A stretch of DNA of 64,000 nucleotides from Streptomyces sp. SCSIO 30461 (lineage in GTDB: Bacteria; Actinomycetota; Actinomycetes; Streptomycetales; Streptomycetaceae), in assembly GCF_037023745.1 (NCBI RefSeq), contig NZ_CP146101.1:1798001-1862000 (forward strand), given 5' to 3'. Shown one piece after another: positions 8,131 to 16,551 of the stretch (its first letter is position 1; every line of letters begins with the position of its first letter). The position numbers and the translations under genes were made by a program. The notes below the pieces were generated by a model. It worked only from the letters and a program-made list of their open reading frames with translations, had not been told where the DNA came from and ran no database searches.

Positions 8131-10239
8131 CTACTCCTGGGACGGGGACGGGGACGGGGCCTGGGACAGGGACTGCGGCTGGGACTGGATGGCGGTGATC
8201 GCGACCGTGTTGACGATGTCGCTGACGAGAGCGCCCCGGGAGAGGTCGTTGACCGGCTTGCGCAGCCCCTGGAGCACTGGACCGACGGCCACCGCTCCGG
8301 CCGAACGCTGCACCGCCTTGTACGTGTTGTTCCCGGTGTTCAGGTCGGGGAAGACCAGCACCGTGGCCTGGCCGGCCACTTCGGACCCCGGCAGCTTGGT
8401 CGCGGCGACGGAGGGCGCCACCGCCGCGTCGTACTGGATGGGGCCCTCGATCTTGAGCTCGGGATGCCGCTCGCGCACCAGCTTGGTGGCCTCGCGCACC
8501 TTGTCCACATCGGCGCCCGAGCCGGAACTGCCGGTGGAGTACGACAGCATCGCGATCCGCGGCTCCACGCCGAAGCGCGCAGCCGTGGCAGCCGACTGCA
8601 CCGCGATGTCGGCGAGTTGCTCGGCGTCCGGGTCGGGGTTGACCGCGCAGTCCCCGTACACCAGCACCTTGTCGGCGAGGCACATGAAGAAGACGGAGGA
8701 CACGATCCCGGCATCGGGCTTGGTCTTGATGATCTCGAAGGCGGGCCGGATCGTCGACGCGGTGGAGTGCACCGAACCCGACACCATGCCGTCCGCCAGG
8801 CCCTCCTGGACCATCAGGGTGCCGAAGTAGTTGACGTCCGACACGACGTCGTGCGCCAGTTCGACGGAGACTCCGCGGTGGGCGCGCAGCCGTGCGTACC
8901 GCTCGGCGAATCGCTCGCGCAGCTCGGAGCGCGCGGGATCGATGATCTGCACGTCGCCGAGGTCGATGCCGAGGTCCGCCGCCTTCTTGCGGATCGCCTC
9001 GGCATCGCCGAGCAGCGTGAGGTCGCAGACGTTGCGGCGCAGCAGCACATCGGCGGCGCGCAGCACCCGCTCCTCGGTGCCCTCGGGCAGCACGACCCGG
9101 CGCCGGACGGCGCGGGCCTGCTCCAGCAGATCGTGCTCGAACATCATCGGGGTGACCCGCCCGGTGCGCGCGACCTCGACCCGGGCGAGCAGTCCCGCGG
9201 TGTCGACATAGCGCTCGAAGAGCCCGATCGCGGTCTCCGCCTTACGCGGTGTCGCCGCGCTCAACCGGCCCTCCATCGCGAAGAGCTCGGCGGCGGTGGG
9301 GAAGGAGCCGCCGGGCACCGAGATCACCGGGGTGCCGGGCGCCAGTCGGGAGGCCAGGGCCAGGATCGAGTCGGCGGGCCGCTCGTCCAGGGTCAGCAGC
9401 AGTCCCGCGATGGGCGGAGTTCCCGCTGAGTGTGCGGCGAGCGCGCCGACCACGAGATCGGCGCGGTCACCCGGGGTGACGACCATGCAGCCGGGAGTCA
9501 GGGCCTTCAGCAGATTCGGCAGCATCGCGCCACCGAAGACGAAGCCGAGCGCGTCGCGGGCCAGCCCCGAGTCGTCCCCGAGCAGCACTGTCGCTCCCAG
9601 CGCCTGGGTGACCTGGGCAACCGTAGGGGCAGCCAGCGCCGGTTCGTCGGGTATGACATAGCACGGGACGGGTACGCGGGCGGCGAGCCGTTCGGCGATC
9701 GCCTCGCGGTCCTGCGGCGCCACCCGGTTCACCACCATGGCGAGGATGTCGCAGCCCAGCACCTCGTAGGCACGGTGGGCGTTGCGGGTCTCGGCGCGTA
9801 CGGACTCCGCGGTCTGGCCCTTGCCGCCCACCACGGCGATGACGGACGCGCCGAACTCGTTGGCCAGCCGTGCGTTCAGCGCGAGCTCGTCGGGGAGTTG
9901 GGTGGCGTGGAAGTCCGTGCCGAGTACGAGCACCACCTCGTACTCCCTCGCCACCGCGAGGAAACGCTCGACCAGTTGGGACACCAACTCGTCGGTGCCC
10001 TTCTCCGCCTGGAGCGCGGCGGCTTCGTCGTATGCCATGCCGTACACGGATGCCGGATCCTGGGTGAGCCGGTAGCGGACGCGCAGCAGGTCGAACAGCC
10101 GGTCGGGCCCGTCGTGCATCAGGGGGTGGAACACGCCCACGCGGTCCACCTGCCGGGTCAGGAGCTCCATCATCCCCAGATCCACCACCTGGCGGCCGTC
10201 GCCGCGGTCGATCCCGGTCACGTACACGCTGCGGGTCAC
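8131..10239 (-). CDS. pta: Phosphate acetyltransferase (long, two-domain form)
   Basis: Acetyl-CoA plus phosphate to acetyl phosphate plus CoA; works with AckA in acetate overflow or assimilation. 702 residues: an N-terminal AAA_26/DRTGG-type region (about 1-370), then the catalytic PTA_PTB domain starting near VVLPEGTEERVLRAADVL (about 380-700). The N-terminal P-loop position reads TGIDRGDGRQVV and lacks the usual GK[ST], so nucleotide binding there is doubtful. The start is GTG at 10239 with GGAG seven bases before it. The open frame continues upstream, but that part is antisense to pfkA and looks non-coding. The C-terminus ends in a Ser/Pro/Gln-rich tail of about 15 residues. Confidence 0.95.
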   Translation of the reverse strand: MTRSVYVTGIDRGDGRQVVDLGMMELLTRQVDRVGVFHPLMHDGPDRLFDLLRVRYRLTQDPASVYGMAYDEAAALQAEKGTDELVSQLVERFLAVAREYEVVLVLGTDFHATQLPDELALNARLANEFGASVIAVVGGKGQTAESVRAETRNAHRAYEVLGCDILAMVVNRVAPQDREAIAERLAARVPVPCYVIPDEPALAAPTVAQVTQALGATVLLGDDSGLARDALGFVFGGAMLPNLLKALTPGCMVVTPGDRADLVVGALAAHSAGTPPIAGLLLTLDERPADSILALASRLAPGTPVISVPGGSFPTAAELFAMEGRLSAATPRKAETAIGLFERYVDTAGLLARVEVARTGRVTPMMFEHDLLEQARAVRRRVVLPEGTEERVLRAADVLLRRNVCDLTLLGDAEAIRKKAADLGIDLGDVQIIDPARSELRERFAERYARLRAHRGVSVELAHDVVSDVNYFGTLMVQEGLADGMVSGSVHSTASTIRPAFEIIKTKPDAGIVSSVFFMCLADKVLVYGDCAVNPDPDAEQLADIAVQSAATAARFGVEPRIAMLSYSTGSSGSGADVDKVREATKLVRERHPELKIEGPIQYDAAVAPSVAATKLPGSEVAGQATVLVFPDLNTGNNTYKAVQRSAGAVAVGPVLQGLRKPVNDLSRGALVSDIVNTVAITAIQSQPQSLSQAPSPSPSQE

Positions 10240-10337
10240 GCGTCGTCTCCTGTTTCTGCTGTCGCTGCGTCGGGCGGTCCTGTGCCGAATGCGGTGCGGC
10301 GTCCGGGGCATGTGCCAACGGCGATCTGGCACGCTGG

Positions 10338-10395
10338 AATACCCCCGATGGGGTCGCATTGCCCTCTTGACAATACCCCCGGCGGTGGGTAAGGC
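10338..10395 (+). promoter_or_regulatory. Candidate pfkA promoter with flanking direct repeats
   Basis: In the 285-bp gap between divergent pta and pfkA there is a consensus -35 TTGACA (10367-10372), a 17-base spacer and a weaker -10 TAAGGC (10390-10395). AATACCCCCG occurs twice, at 10338-10347 and 10372-10381; the second copy overlaps the -35. Transcription would start about 120 bases before pfkA. The repeats could be sites of a regulator acting in both directions. Confidence 0.45.
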
Positions 10396-10524
10396 GCCCG
10401 CCGCGTCGGCCTGGAGTGCGTGAGCGGCCCCGAGTGGAAGAATCGGTAGCGGTGGACGCCATGTGCACCGGTGATCGCCGCGTGTACGGGGTGAGGGGGG
10501 AGGGAGATCGGGAGTGACGGCACG

Positions 10525-11550
10525 ATGCGTATCGGAGTCCTCACCGCGGGCGGCGACTGCCCGGGCCTGAACGCAGTGATCCGGTCGGTCGTCCACCGCG
10601 CCATGACCGGCTACGGAGACGAAGTCATCGGTTTCGAGGACGGATTCAAGGGCCTGCTCGACGGCCACTACCGTCCGCTCGACCTCAACGCCGTCGGCGG
10701 CATCCTGGCCCGCGGCGGCACCATCCTCGGCTCGGCCCGCCTCGAACGCTCCCGGCTGCGCGAAGCCGCCGAGAACAGCACCGAGTTGGCCCGGCGGTAC
10801 GGCATCGACGTGCTGATCCCGATCGGTGGCGAAGGAACGCTCACCGCGGCCCGGATGCTGTCCGAGGCCGGAATGCCCGTCGTGGGAGTGCCGAAGACCA
10901 TCGACAACGACATCTCGGCCACCGACCGCACCTTCGGTTTCGACACCGCCGTCACCGTCGCCACCGAGGCGATCGACCGCCTCATGACCACGGCGGAGTC
11001 GCACCAGCGGGTCATGGTGGTCGAGGTGATGGGGCGGCACGCCGGCTGGATCGCGCTGGAGTCCGGAATGGCGGGCGGCGCCCACGGGATCTGCCTGCCG
11101 GAACGCCCCTTCGAGGTCGACGACCTGGTGAAGATGGTGGAGGAGCGTTTCGCCCGGGGCAAGCGGTTCGCCGTCATCTGCGTCGCCGAGGGCGCCCACC
11201 CCGTCCAGGGCTCCATGGACTACCGCAAGGGCGAGATCGACCAGTACGGCCACGAGCGCTTCCTGGGTATCGGCGGACGCCTCGCCGTCGAGCTGGAACG
11301 CAGGCTCGGCAAGGAGGCCAAGCCCGTGATCCTGGGGCACGTCCAGCGCGGCGGTGTGCCGACCGCGTACGACAGGGTGCTCGCGACCCGCTTCGGCTGG
11401 CACGCGGTCGAGGCGGCGCATCAGGGCGAGTTCGGCCTGATGACGGCGCTGCGCGGTACCGAGGTGGTGCTGGTGCCGCTGGCGGAGGCGGTCACCCGGC
11501 TGAAGACGGTGCCGCCGGACCGGTTCTGCGAGGCGGAGTCGGTCTTCTGA
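10525..11550 (+). CDS. pfkA: ATP-dependent 6-phosphofructokinase
   Basis: Fructose 6-phosphate plus ATP to fructose 1,6-bisphosphate, the committed glycolytic step. 341 residues. Motifs in order: MRIGVLTAGGDCPGLNAVIR, PIGGEGTLTAARML (Gly after Glu, as in ATP-using rather than PPi-using enzymes), GVPKTIDNDISATDRTFGFD holding the catalytic Asp, and VMGRHAGWIALESGMAGGAH. The ATG is the first codon of the conserved N-terminus, with GGGAG further upstream. It is divergent from pta, so the shared gap may coordinate glycolysis with acetate metabolism. Streptomyces often carry several PfkA paralogs; which one this is cannot be told here. Confidence 0.96.
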   Translation: MRIGVLTAGGDCPGLNAVIRSVVHRAMTGYGDEVIGFEDGFKGLLDGHYRPLDLNAVGGILARGGTILGSARLERSRLREAAENSTELARRYGIDVLIPIGGEGTLTAARMLSEAGMPVVGVPKTIDNDISATDRTFGFDTAVTVATEAIDRLMTTAESHQRVMVVEVMGRHAGWIALESGMAGGAHGICLPERPFEVDDLVKMVEERFARGKRFAVICVAEGAHPVQGSMDYRKGEIDQYGHERFLGIGGRLAVELERRLGKEAKPVILGHVQRGGVPTAYDRVLATRFGWHAVEAAHQGEFGLMTALRGTEVVLVPLAEAVTRLKTVPPDRFCEAESVF

Positions 11551-11628
11551 GCGGGCCGGTCGGCCGCCGGGCCGGACGGGGCGACCCCCTCCCGCACGGG
11601 CAGGGGGCCTGGGCAGCGCCGCGACGCG

Positions 11629-12318
11629 TCAGCGGTCGGACGGGAGCCAGCGGTACTGGAGCTCGGGACGGCCGATCTGCCCGTACTGGGGACTGCGGTC
11701 CGCACGCCCCGCCGACACCAGGTGCTCCAGATAGCGCCGTGCGGTGATCCGGGAGATCCCCAGCGCGGCCCCGGTCTCGGCGGCCGTCACCCCGCCGGGG
11801 GAGTCGCGCAGGGCACGGGTGACCGCTTCCAGCGTCGGGCCGCTCAACCCCTTCGGAAGCGCGGCGGGTTGCGGCGCACGGAGTGTCGCGAGGGCCCGGT
11901 CCACGTCCTCCTGGCCCGACGCCTCACCCGCGGCAGCCCGGAACTCGGCGTATCGGACGAGGCGATCGCGCAGGGTGGCGAAGGCGAAAGGCTTGAGCAC
12001 ATACTGCACCACCCCGAGCGACACTCCCTCACGCACGACCGCCAGATCACGGGCCGATGTGACGGCGATGACGTCCGCCGCATGCCCGCCCGCGCGCAGC
12101 GACCGCAGCAGTTGGAGCCCGTGCCCGTCGGGCAGATACAGGTCGAGCAGGATCAGGTCGACGGGAGTCCGCTCCAGCAACCGGTGCGCCTCGGCGCGCG
12201 AGTGCGCCACACCGGCGACGCCGAAGCCGGGTACGCGTCCGACGTAGAGCGCGTGCGCGTCGGCCGCGACCGGGTCGTCCTCCACGACGAGTACACGCAC
12301 ATTCCGGGCGCCGCTCAT
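11629..12318 (-). CDS. CitB/DcuR-family response regulator
   Basis: 229 residues. The receiver domain (about 7-125) has acidic residues E13, D14 and D15, phospho-acceptor Asp59 in LILLDLYLPDGHG, and the conserved Lys in YVLKPF. The C-terminal DNA-binding part (about 150-225) has a helix-turn-helix around TAAETGAALGISRITARRYL, as in CitB/DcuR/DpiA regulators. Its ATG overlaps the stop of the upstream sensor kinase by four bases, so the two are co-translated partners. The neighbouring dicarboxylate symporter, divergent from the kinase, is the likely target by analogy with C4-dicarboxylate and citrate systems; this is inference. Confidence 0.92.
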   Translation of the reverse strand: MSGARNVRVLVVEDDPVAADAHALYVGRVPGFGVAGVAHSRAEAHRLLERTPVDLILLDLYLPDGHGLQLLRSLRAGGHAADVIAVTSARDLAVVREGVSLGVVQYVLKPFAFATLRDRLVRYAEFRAAAGEASGQEDVDRALATLRAPQPAALPKGLSGPTLEAVTRALRDSPGGVTAAETGAALGISRITARRYLEHLVSAGRADRSPQYGQIGRPELQYRWLPSDR

Positions 12319-14099
12319 CCGCTCACCCCTTCGCCCGCCGGTTCGCCCATGCGGGCGCCTGCCTCGTCGCCCCCCGGTTCGCCTGCGCGCGCGCCCGGCT
12401 CTTCGGCCGGTTCCTCCGCACGCAGCGGCAGCCGTACGGTGAATTGGGCACCGCCGTCGGGCGCCTGGGCGATCTCGACGGTGCCACGGCCCCTGTGCAC
12501 GGCCTGCCGTACGAGGGCGAGGCCGAGGCCCCTGCCGGGACCCCGGGTCGACCAGCCGCGCTCGAACACCGCGTCCCTGTCGCCGGATCCCACGCCCGAG
12601 CCGCTGTCGCCGACGCGGAGTACGAGTTCGCGACCGTCGGCGCGGGCGGAGACGGTGACCCGCGACCGCGCGGGCGGGGGCGCTCCCGCACGCGCGCCCG
12701 GCGCGGACGCCGCCTCCACCGCGTTGTCGATGAGGTTGCCCAGGATCGTCACCAGATCGCGCGTGGACAGCCAGGGCGGCAGCACACCGTCATCGATGCG
12801 GCTGTCATCGCTGAGCACCAGCTCCACACCGCTCTCATTGGCTTGCGCCGCCTTGCCCAGCAGCAGCGCCGCCAGCACCGGTTCGCCGACCGCGCTCACC
12901 ACACGGTCCGTGAGCGCCTGCGCCAGCTCCAGTTCGGCGGTGGCGAACCGCACCGCCTCGTCCGTACGGCCCAGTTCGATCAGCGAGACCACGGTGTGCA
13001 GGCGGTTCGCCGCCTCATGCGCCTGGGCGCGCAGCACCTGGCTGAATCCGCGCTCCGAGTCCAGCTCGCCGGTGAGCGACTGGAGTTCGGTGTGGTCCCG
13101 CAGGGTCACCACCGTGCCCCGACGCTCTCCGCCGACCACCGGCTGGGTCGACACGACCAGCACCCGGTCCGAGGTCAGATGAAGTTCGTCCACCCGCGGC
13201 TCACTGGCCAGCAGGGCGCCGGTGAGCCCCGGCGGCAGCCCGAGTTCGGCCGGGCCGCGCCCTACTGAGTCGGGGCCGAGGCCCAGCAGTTCCCGGGCGC
13301 CGTCGTTGATCAACGCGATCCGCCGCTGCCCGTCCAGCATCAGCAGCCCCTCGCGCAGCGCGTGCAGCGTGGCCTCGTGGTAGTCGTGCATCCGGCTGAG
13401 CTCGGCCGCGTTCATCCCGTGTGTGTGCCTCCGCAGCCGGGCGTTGATCACATACGTGCCCGCGCCGCCCAGTGCCAGCGCGGCTCCCGCCGTCCCCAGC
13501 AGCGCGGTGAGCTGCTGGGACACCTGCGCGCTGATCCGGTCGATGGTGATGCCCGCGCTGACCAGGGCGACGATTCGGCCGCCGTCGCGTACCGGAGTGA
13601 TCGTCCGCACCGAGAGGCCGAGCACCCCCTTGTGCGTCTCGGAGAAGGTCCGGCCCTGCAACGCCTCGGCGGTGTGCCCGATGTAGGTGCGGCCGATCTG
13701 CTCCGGTTCCGGATGGGTCCAGCGGGTCCCGTCGGGCGCCATGATCACCACGAAGTCCACACCGGAGTCCTCGCGCACCCGCTCCGCGTAGGGCTGGAGC
13801 ACCGCACTGGTCCGTGCGACCTCGCTGAACACGGCGCCCGGCGCACCGTCCGCCGCCCGCCCGCGGATGCCCGGCTCCGCCCGGTCCGTCCGCGCCGCCA
13901 CGATCACCGACGGCGAGTCGGCCACCGCCGTGGCGGTCGCCACCGTCTGCCGCCGCGCGGTCTCCTCCGCCTGGTCCCGGTCGGTGAGATACGCGAACAC
14001 GGCGCACCCGGCCACGACCGCCGCGACCAGGACGACCTGCATCGCGAAGAGCTGGCCGGCGAGGCTCCGGGGTCGGGGGCGTGGACGCCGTATGTGCAT
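12315..14099 (-). CDS. CitA/DcuS-family sensor histidine kinase
   Basis: 594 residues, membrane-bound. One transmembrane helix follows an Arg-rich start (about 17-42), then an extracytoplasmic sensor region (about 45-190, sCache-like), a second helix (about 190-215), a PAS region (about 235-330) and the kinase core. The H-box is AQAHEAANRLHTVVSL, typical of the citrate/C4-dicarboxylate kinase group; the N-box is GNLIDNAVEAA, and the G-boxes are LRVGDSGSGV and GRGLGLALVRQA. The tail is Pro/Gly/Glu-rich with repeated GEP motifs. ATG 14099 is preferred over upstream in-frame codons because it begins a positive-inside N-terminus. It is divergent from the symporter at 14238; the ligand is probably a C4-dicarboxylate or citrate. 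Confidence 0.92.
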   Translation of the reverse strand: MHIRRPRPRPRSLAGQLFAMQVVLVAAVVAGCAVFAYLTDRDQAEETARRQTVATATAVADSPSVIVAARTDRAEPGIRGRAADGAPGAVFSEVARTSAVLQPYAERVREDSGVDFVVIMAPDGTRWTHPEPEQIGRTYIGHTAEALQGRTFSETHKGVLGLSVRTITPVRDGGRIVALVSAGITIDRISAQVSQQLTALLGTAGAALALGGAGTYVINARLRRHTHGMNAAELSRMHDYHEATLHALREGLLMLDGQRRIALINDGARELLGLGPDSVGRGPAELGLPPGLTGALLASEPRVDELHLTSDRVLVVSTQPVVGGERRGTVVTLRDHTELQSLTGELDSERGFSQVLRAQAHEAANRLHTVVSLIELGRTDEAVRFATAELELAQALTDRVVSAVGEPVLAALLLGKAAQANESGVELVLSDDSRIDDGVLPPWLSTRDLVTILGNLIDNAVEAASAPGARAGAPPPARSRVTVSARADGRELVLRVGDSGSGVGSGDRDAVFERGWSTRGPGRGLGLALVRQAVHRGRGTVEIAQAPDGGAQFTVRLPLRAEEPAEEPGARAGEPGGDEAGARMGEPAGEGVSG

Positions 14100-14120
14100 G
14101 CCGTCAGTGTGCACGTCCGC

Positions 14121-14136
14121 TTTCGTGTGAACGAAA
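14121..14136. promoter_or_regulatory. Inverted repeat between sensor kinase and symporter
   Basis: TTTCGT-GTGA-ACGAAA, a perfect six-base inverted repeat in the 138-bp divergent gap. It is a candidate binding site for the adjacent CitB-type regulator; no consensus was available to confirm this. Confidence 0.4.
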
Positions 14137-14237
14137 CGTACGCAAGGGTGACCGGTGTCACAGGGTGGTGGATAGTCACGGCAGTCCAACGGGACGTGGA
14201 CGACAAGGACGTTTCACCAGGCCGAGGAGGAATCCCC

Positions 14238-15626
14238 GTGGCAACCGCACCAGCAGCCGCACGGCGGGACCGTACGCACTACCTGTATCTCGCCGTCATC
14301 GGTGCCGTCGCCCTCGGCATCGCCGTGGGCTTCGCGGCCCCCGGTGTCGCCGTCGAGCTCAAGCCGCTGGGCACCGGCTTTGTGAACCTGATCAAGATGA
14401 TGATCTCCCCCATCATCTTCTGCACGATCGTGCTCGGCGTGGGCTCGGTCCGCAAAGCCGCCAAGGTGGGCGCGGTCGGCGGCCTCGCCCTCGGTTACTT
14501 CCTGGTGATGTCCACCATCGCCCTCGGGATCGGCCTGGTCGTCGGCAACATCCTGGAGCCGGGATCCGGCCTCCACCTCACCGAGGCAGCGAAGGCGGCC
14601 GGCGAGAAGCAGGCGGCCGGTGCCAGTGAGGGCACGGTGGACTTCCTGCTCGGTGTCATCCCCACGACCCTGGTCTCGGCCTTCACCGAGGGCGAGGTCC
14701 TCCAGACGCTGCTGGTCGCTCTGCTGGCGGGCTTCGCGCTCCAGGCCATGGGCAGCGCCGGGGAGCCGGTCCTGCGCGGCATCGGCCACATCCAGCGCCT
14801 GGTCTTCCGCATCCTCGCGATGATCATGTGGGCCGCTCCGGTGGGCGCCTTCGGCGCGATCGCCGCGGTGGTGGGCGAGACCGGTGTCGACGCGCTCAAG
14901 TCGCTCGCGGTCATCATGATCGGCTTCTATGTCACCTGCGCGCTGTTCGTCCTGGTCGTGCTCGGCACGTTGCTGCGACTGGCCGCCGGGGTGAATCTGT
15001 TCGCCCTGCTCAGGTATCTGGGCCGGGAGTTCCTGTTGATCCTCTCCACCTCGTCGTCCGAGTCCGCGCTGCCGCGCCTGATCGCGAAGATGGAGCACCT
15101 GGGCGTCTCGAAGCCGGTGGTGGGCATCACCGTGCCGACCGGTTACTCCTTCAACCTCGACGGCACCGCGATCTATCTGACGATGGGTTCCCTGTTCGTC
15201 GCCGAGGCGATGGGCACCCCGCTGTCGGTGGGCGAGCAGATCTCGCTGCTGGTCTTCATGATCATCGCGTCCAAGGGCGCCGCGGGCGTCACCGGCGCGG
15301 GACTCGCGACGCTCGCCGGCGGCCTGCAGTCGCACAAGCCCGCGCTGGTGGACGGGGTCGGCCTGATCGTCGGTATCGACCGCTTCATGAGCGAGGCGCG
15401 CGCCCTGACCAATTTCGCGGGCAACGCCGTCGCCACCGTGCTCATCGGCACCTGGACCAAGGAGATCGACAAGGAGCGGGTCGCCGAGGTGCTTGCAGGG
15501 CGGGTCCCGTTCGACGAGCGGACCCTGCTCGACGAGTCCGGCGACCGGGCGCCCGCAGTGTCGGCCGAGAGCGACGTACCGGACCAGCGGGAGCAGCCCG
15601 TGCCCGTGCCGACCGTGAAGGTCTGA
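14238..15626 (+). CDS. Dicarboxylate/amino acid:cation symporter (DAACS family)
   Basis: Integral membrane uptake carrier for C4-dicarboxylates or glutamate/aspartate coupled to H+ or Na+. 462 residues with about eight hydrophobic segments plus re-entrant hairpins. Family signatures visible: LIKMMISPIIFCTIVLGVG, the Ser-rich hairpin LSTSSSESALPRLI and the substrate/cation motif GYSFNLDGTAIYLTMG; the C-terminal tail is acidic and hydrophilic. GTG 14238 has GAGGAGGAA upstream, a strong site that decides the start. Divergence from a CitA/DcuS-type kinase suggests substrate-induced expression and favours a DctA-like dicarboxylate role over glutamate, but the sequence alone does not settle it. Confidence 0.93.
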   Translation: MATAPAAARRDRTHYLYLAVIGAVALGIAVGFAAPGVAVELKPLGTGFVNLIKMMISPIIFCTIVLGVGSVRKAAKVGAVGGLALGYFLVMSTIALGIGLVVGNILEPGSGLHLTEAAKAAGEKQAAGASEGTVDFLLGVIPTTLVSAFTEGEVLQTLLVALLAGFALQAMGSAGEPVLRGIGHIQRLVFRILAMIMWAAPVGAFGAIAAVVGETGVDALKSLAVIMIGFYVTCALFVLVVLGTLLRLAAGVNLFALLRYLGREFLLILSTSSSESALPRLIAKMEHLGVSKPVVGITVPTGYSFNLDGTAIYLTMGSLFVAEAMGTPLSVGEQISLLVFMIIASKGAAGVTGAGLATLAGGLQSHKPALVDGVGLIVGIDRFMSEARALTNFAGNAVATVLIGTWTKEIDKERVAEVLAGRVPFDERTLLDESGDRAPAVSAESDVPDQREQPVPVPTVKV

Positions 15627-15653
15627 CCGCTCCTCGTCCCCCCACGGGTCGGT

Positions 15654-15884
15654 GCCTCCGCCGTACGAGCCGAGCGCACGTGCCACCAACTCCTCACCCA
15701 ATCCGGTGCGTTCACCCGGGGCGTGGTACGAGTCGGCGGTGTCTATCAGCGTCACACCGGCGTCGAGCGCGGCGTGGACGGTGGCCACCGCCCGCGTCTC
15801 GTCGGGGCGGCCCTCGACGGAGAGGGGCATCGCTCCCAGGCCGATGGGCAGGACGCGCAGGTCACCCAGCGCACGTGGCTTCAT
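15654..15884 (-). pseudogene. Truncated aldo/keto reductase (N-terminal fragment)
   Basis: From the ATG at 15884 the minus strand reads 77 residues of a standard aldo/keto reductase start: GDLRVLPIGLGAMPLS, then ALDAGVTLIDTADSYH with the conserved Asp and catalytic Tyr, then LGEELVARALGSYGGG. Similarity stops there. The expected VATKGG and the remaining 200 or so residues of the TIM barrel are missing, because the frame runs into the antisense of the symporter. Only about a quarter of the barrel is left, so no active enzyme is expected. It is divergent from the Lrp-type gene, with only 12 bases between the two starts, so the original intact gene may have been controlled by that regulator. Confidence 0.75.
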
Positions 15885-15896
15885 GAAGGGGGAGAA

Positions 15897-16424
15897 ATGG
15901 GAGTTCCGGCCTCCGCGCCGAAAGAACAACGGCATTCGCGGTCAGGCACCGAGGAAGCCTCGGGGGGCGCCTTCGACCCGGTCGACCGGCACATTCTGGA
16001 AATCATCCAGGCCGACGGCCGCATCACCCTCAGCGAACTCGGCAGGAGGGTCAGCCTCAGTCCGGCCGCGGTCGCCGAGAGGGTGCGGCGGCTGGAGTCG
16101 AGCGGCGTGATCACCGGTTACGGCGCGCATGTGTCACCGGCTCGGCTCGGCTACGGCATCCAGGCATTCATCCGGGTCAGCCCGTACGCCGGCCACGGCA
16201 TCGGGCATCCGCGCTCCCGGGAGCTCTTCGCGCGGCCGGAGGTCCTGGAAGGACACCATGTCGTCGGCGGGGACTGCTGGATCCTCAAGGTGGCCACGAG
16301 GGACACCGTGCATCTGGAGGGCGTCCTCGAGCAGACCTCGGCGCTGGGGCGTACGACCACCTCGATCGTGCTCACCTCACCACGGGAGCGCCGGCCCCTG
16401 TCGCCCGCCGCCCGCCGGGCCTGA
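15897..16424 (+). CDS. Lrp/AsnC-family transcriptional regulator
   Basis: 175 residues. After a variable N-terminal extension of about 27 residues comes the AsnC-type helix-turn-helix: FDPVDRHILEIIQADGRITL, SELGRRVSLSPAAVAERVRR, LESSGVITGYGAHV (about 28-80). The RAM ligand-sensing domain follows (about 90-160) with EVLEGHHVVGGDCWILKVATRD. ATG 15897 follows GGGGGAG at good spacing. Such proteins sense amino acids and bind DNA as octamers. The target is unknown; divergence from the broken aldo/keto reductase gene is the only local clue. A strong terminator follows 32 bases after the stop. Confidence 0.93.
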   Translation: MGVPASAPKEQRHSRSGTEEASGGAFDPVDRHILEIIQADGRITLSELGRRVSLSPAAVAERVRRLESSGVITGYGAHVSPARLGYGIQAFIRVSPYAGHGIGHPRSRELFARPEVLEGHHVVGGDCWILKVATRDTVHLEGVLEQTSALGRTTTSIVLTSPRERRPLSPAARRA

Positions 16425-16456
16425 GCAGCGCCCCGGAAACCGGGAACCGAAACAAG

Positions 16457-16490
16457 AAATGCCCCGGTCGAATTGACGACCGGGGCATTT
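16457..16490. terminator. Perfect 14-bp hairpin after the Lrp gene and before helR
   Basis: AAATGCCCCGGTCG, loop AATTGA, exact complement ending ATTT. It most simply terminates the Lrp-type gene. It lies just upstream of the helR promoter, so a second role there cannot be excluded. Confidence 0.85.
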
Positions 16491-16501
16491 CCTCACGTAT
16501 A

Positions 16502-16530
16502 TTGGATGGCTCCGTGTGCGGGCATACCAA
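16502..16530 (+). promoter_or_regulatory. Candidate helR promoter
   Basis: TTGGAT (16502-16507), a 17-base spacer, then TACCAA (16525-16530), resembling a HrdB-type promoter. The start codon is 22 bases after the -10, giving a short leader. Confidence 0.45.
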
Positions 16531-16551
16531 AATCGCGGGAAGCTTTAACAA

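Noticed and set aside
10240..11421. N-terminal extension of Pta to over 1000 residues
   Set aside because: The extra part is antisense to pfkA, and the GTG at 10239 has a good ribosome binding site at the conserved start.
16425..16551. A rifamycin-associated element upstream of helR
   Set aside because: I looked for a conserved palindromic motif of that type and could not recognise one; only the 34-base terminator-like palindrome is visible.
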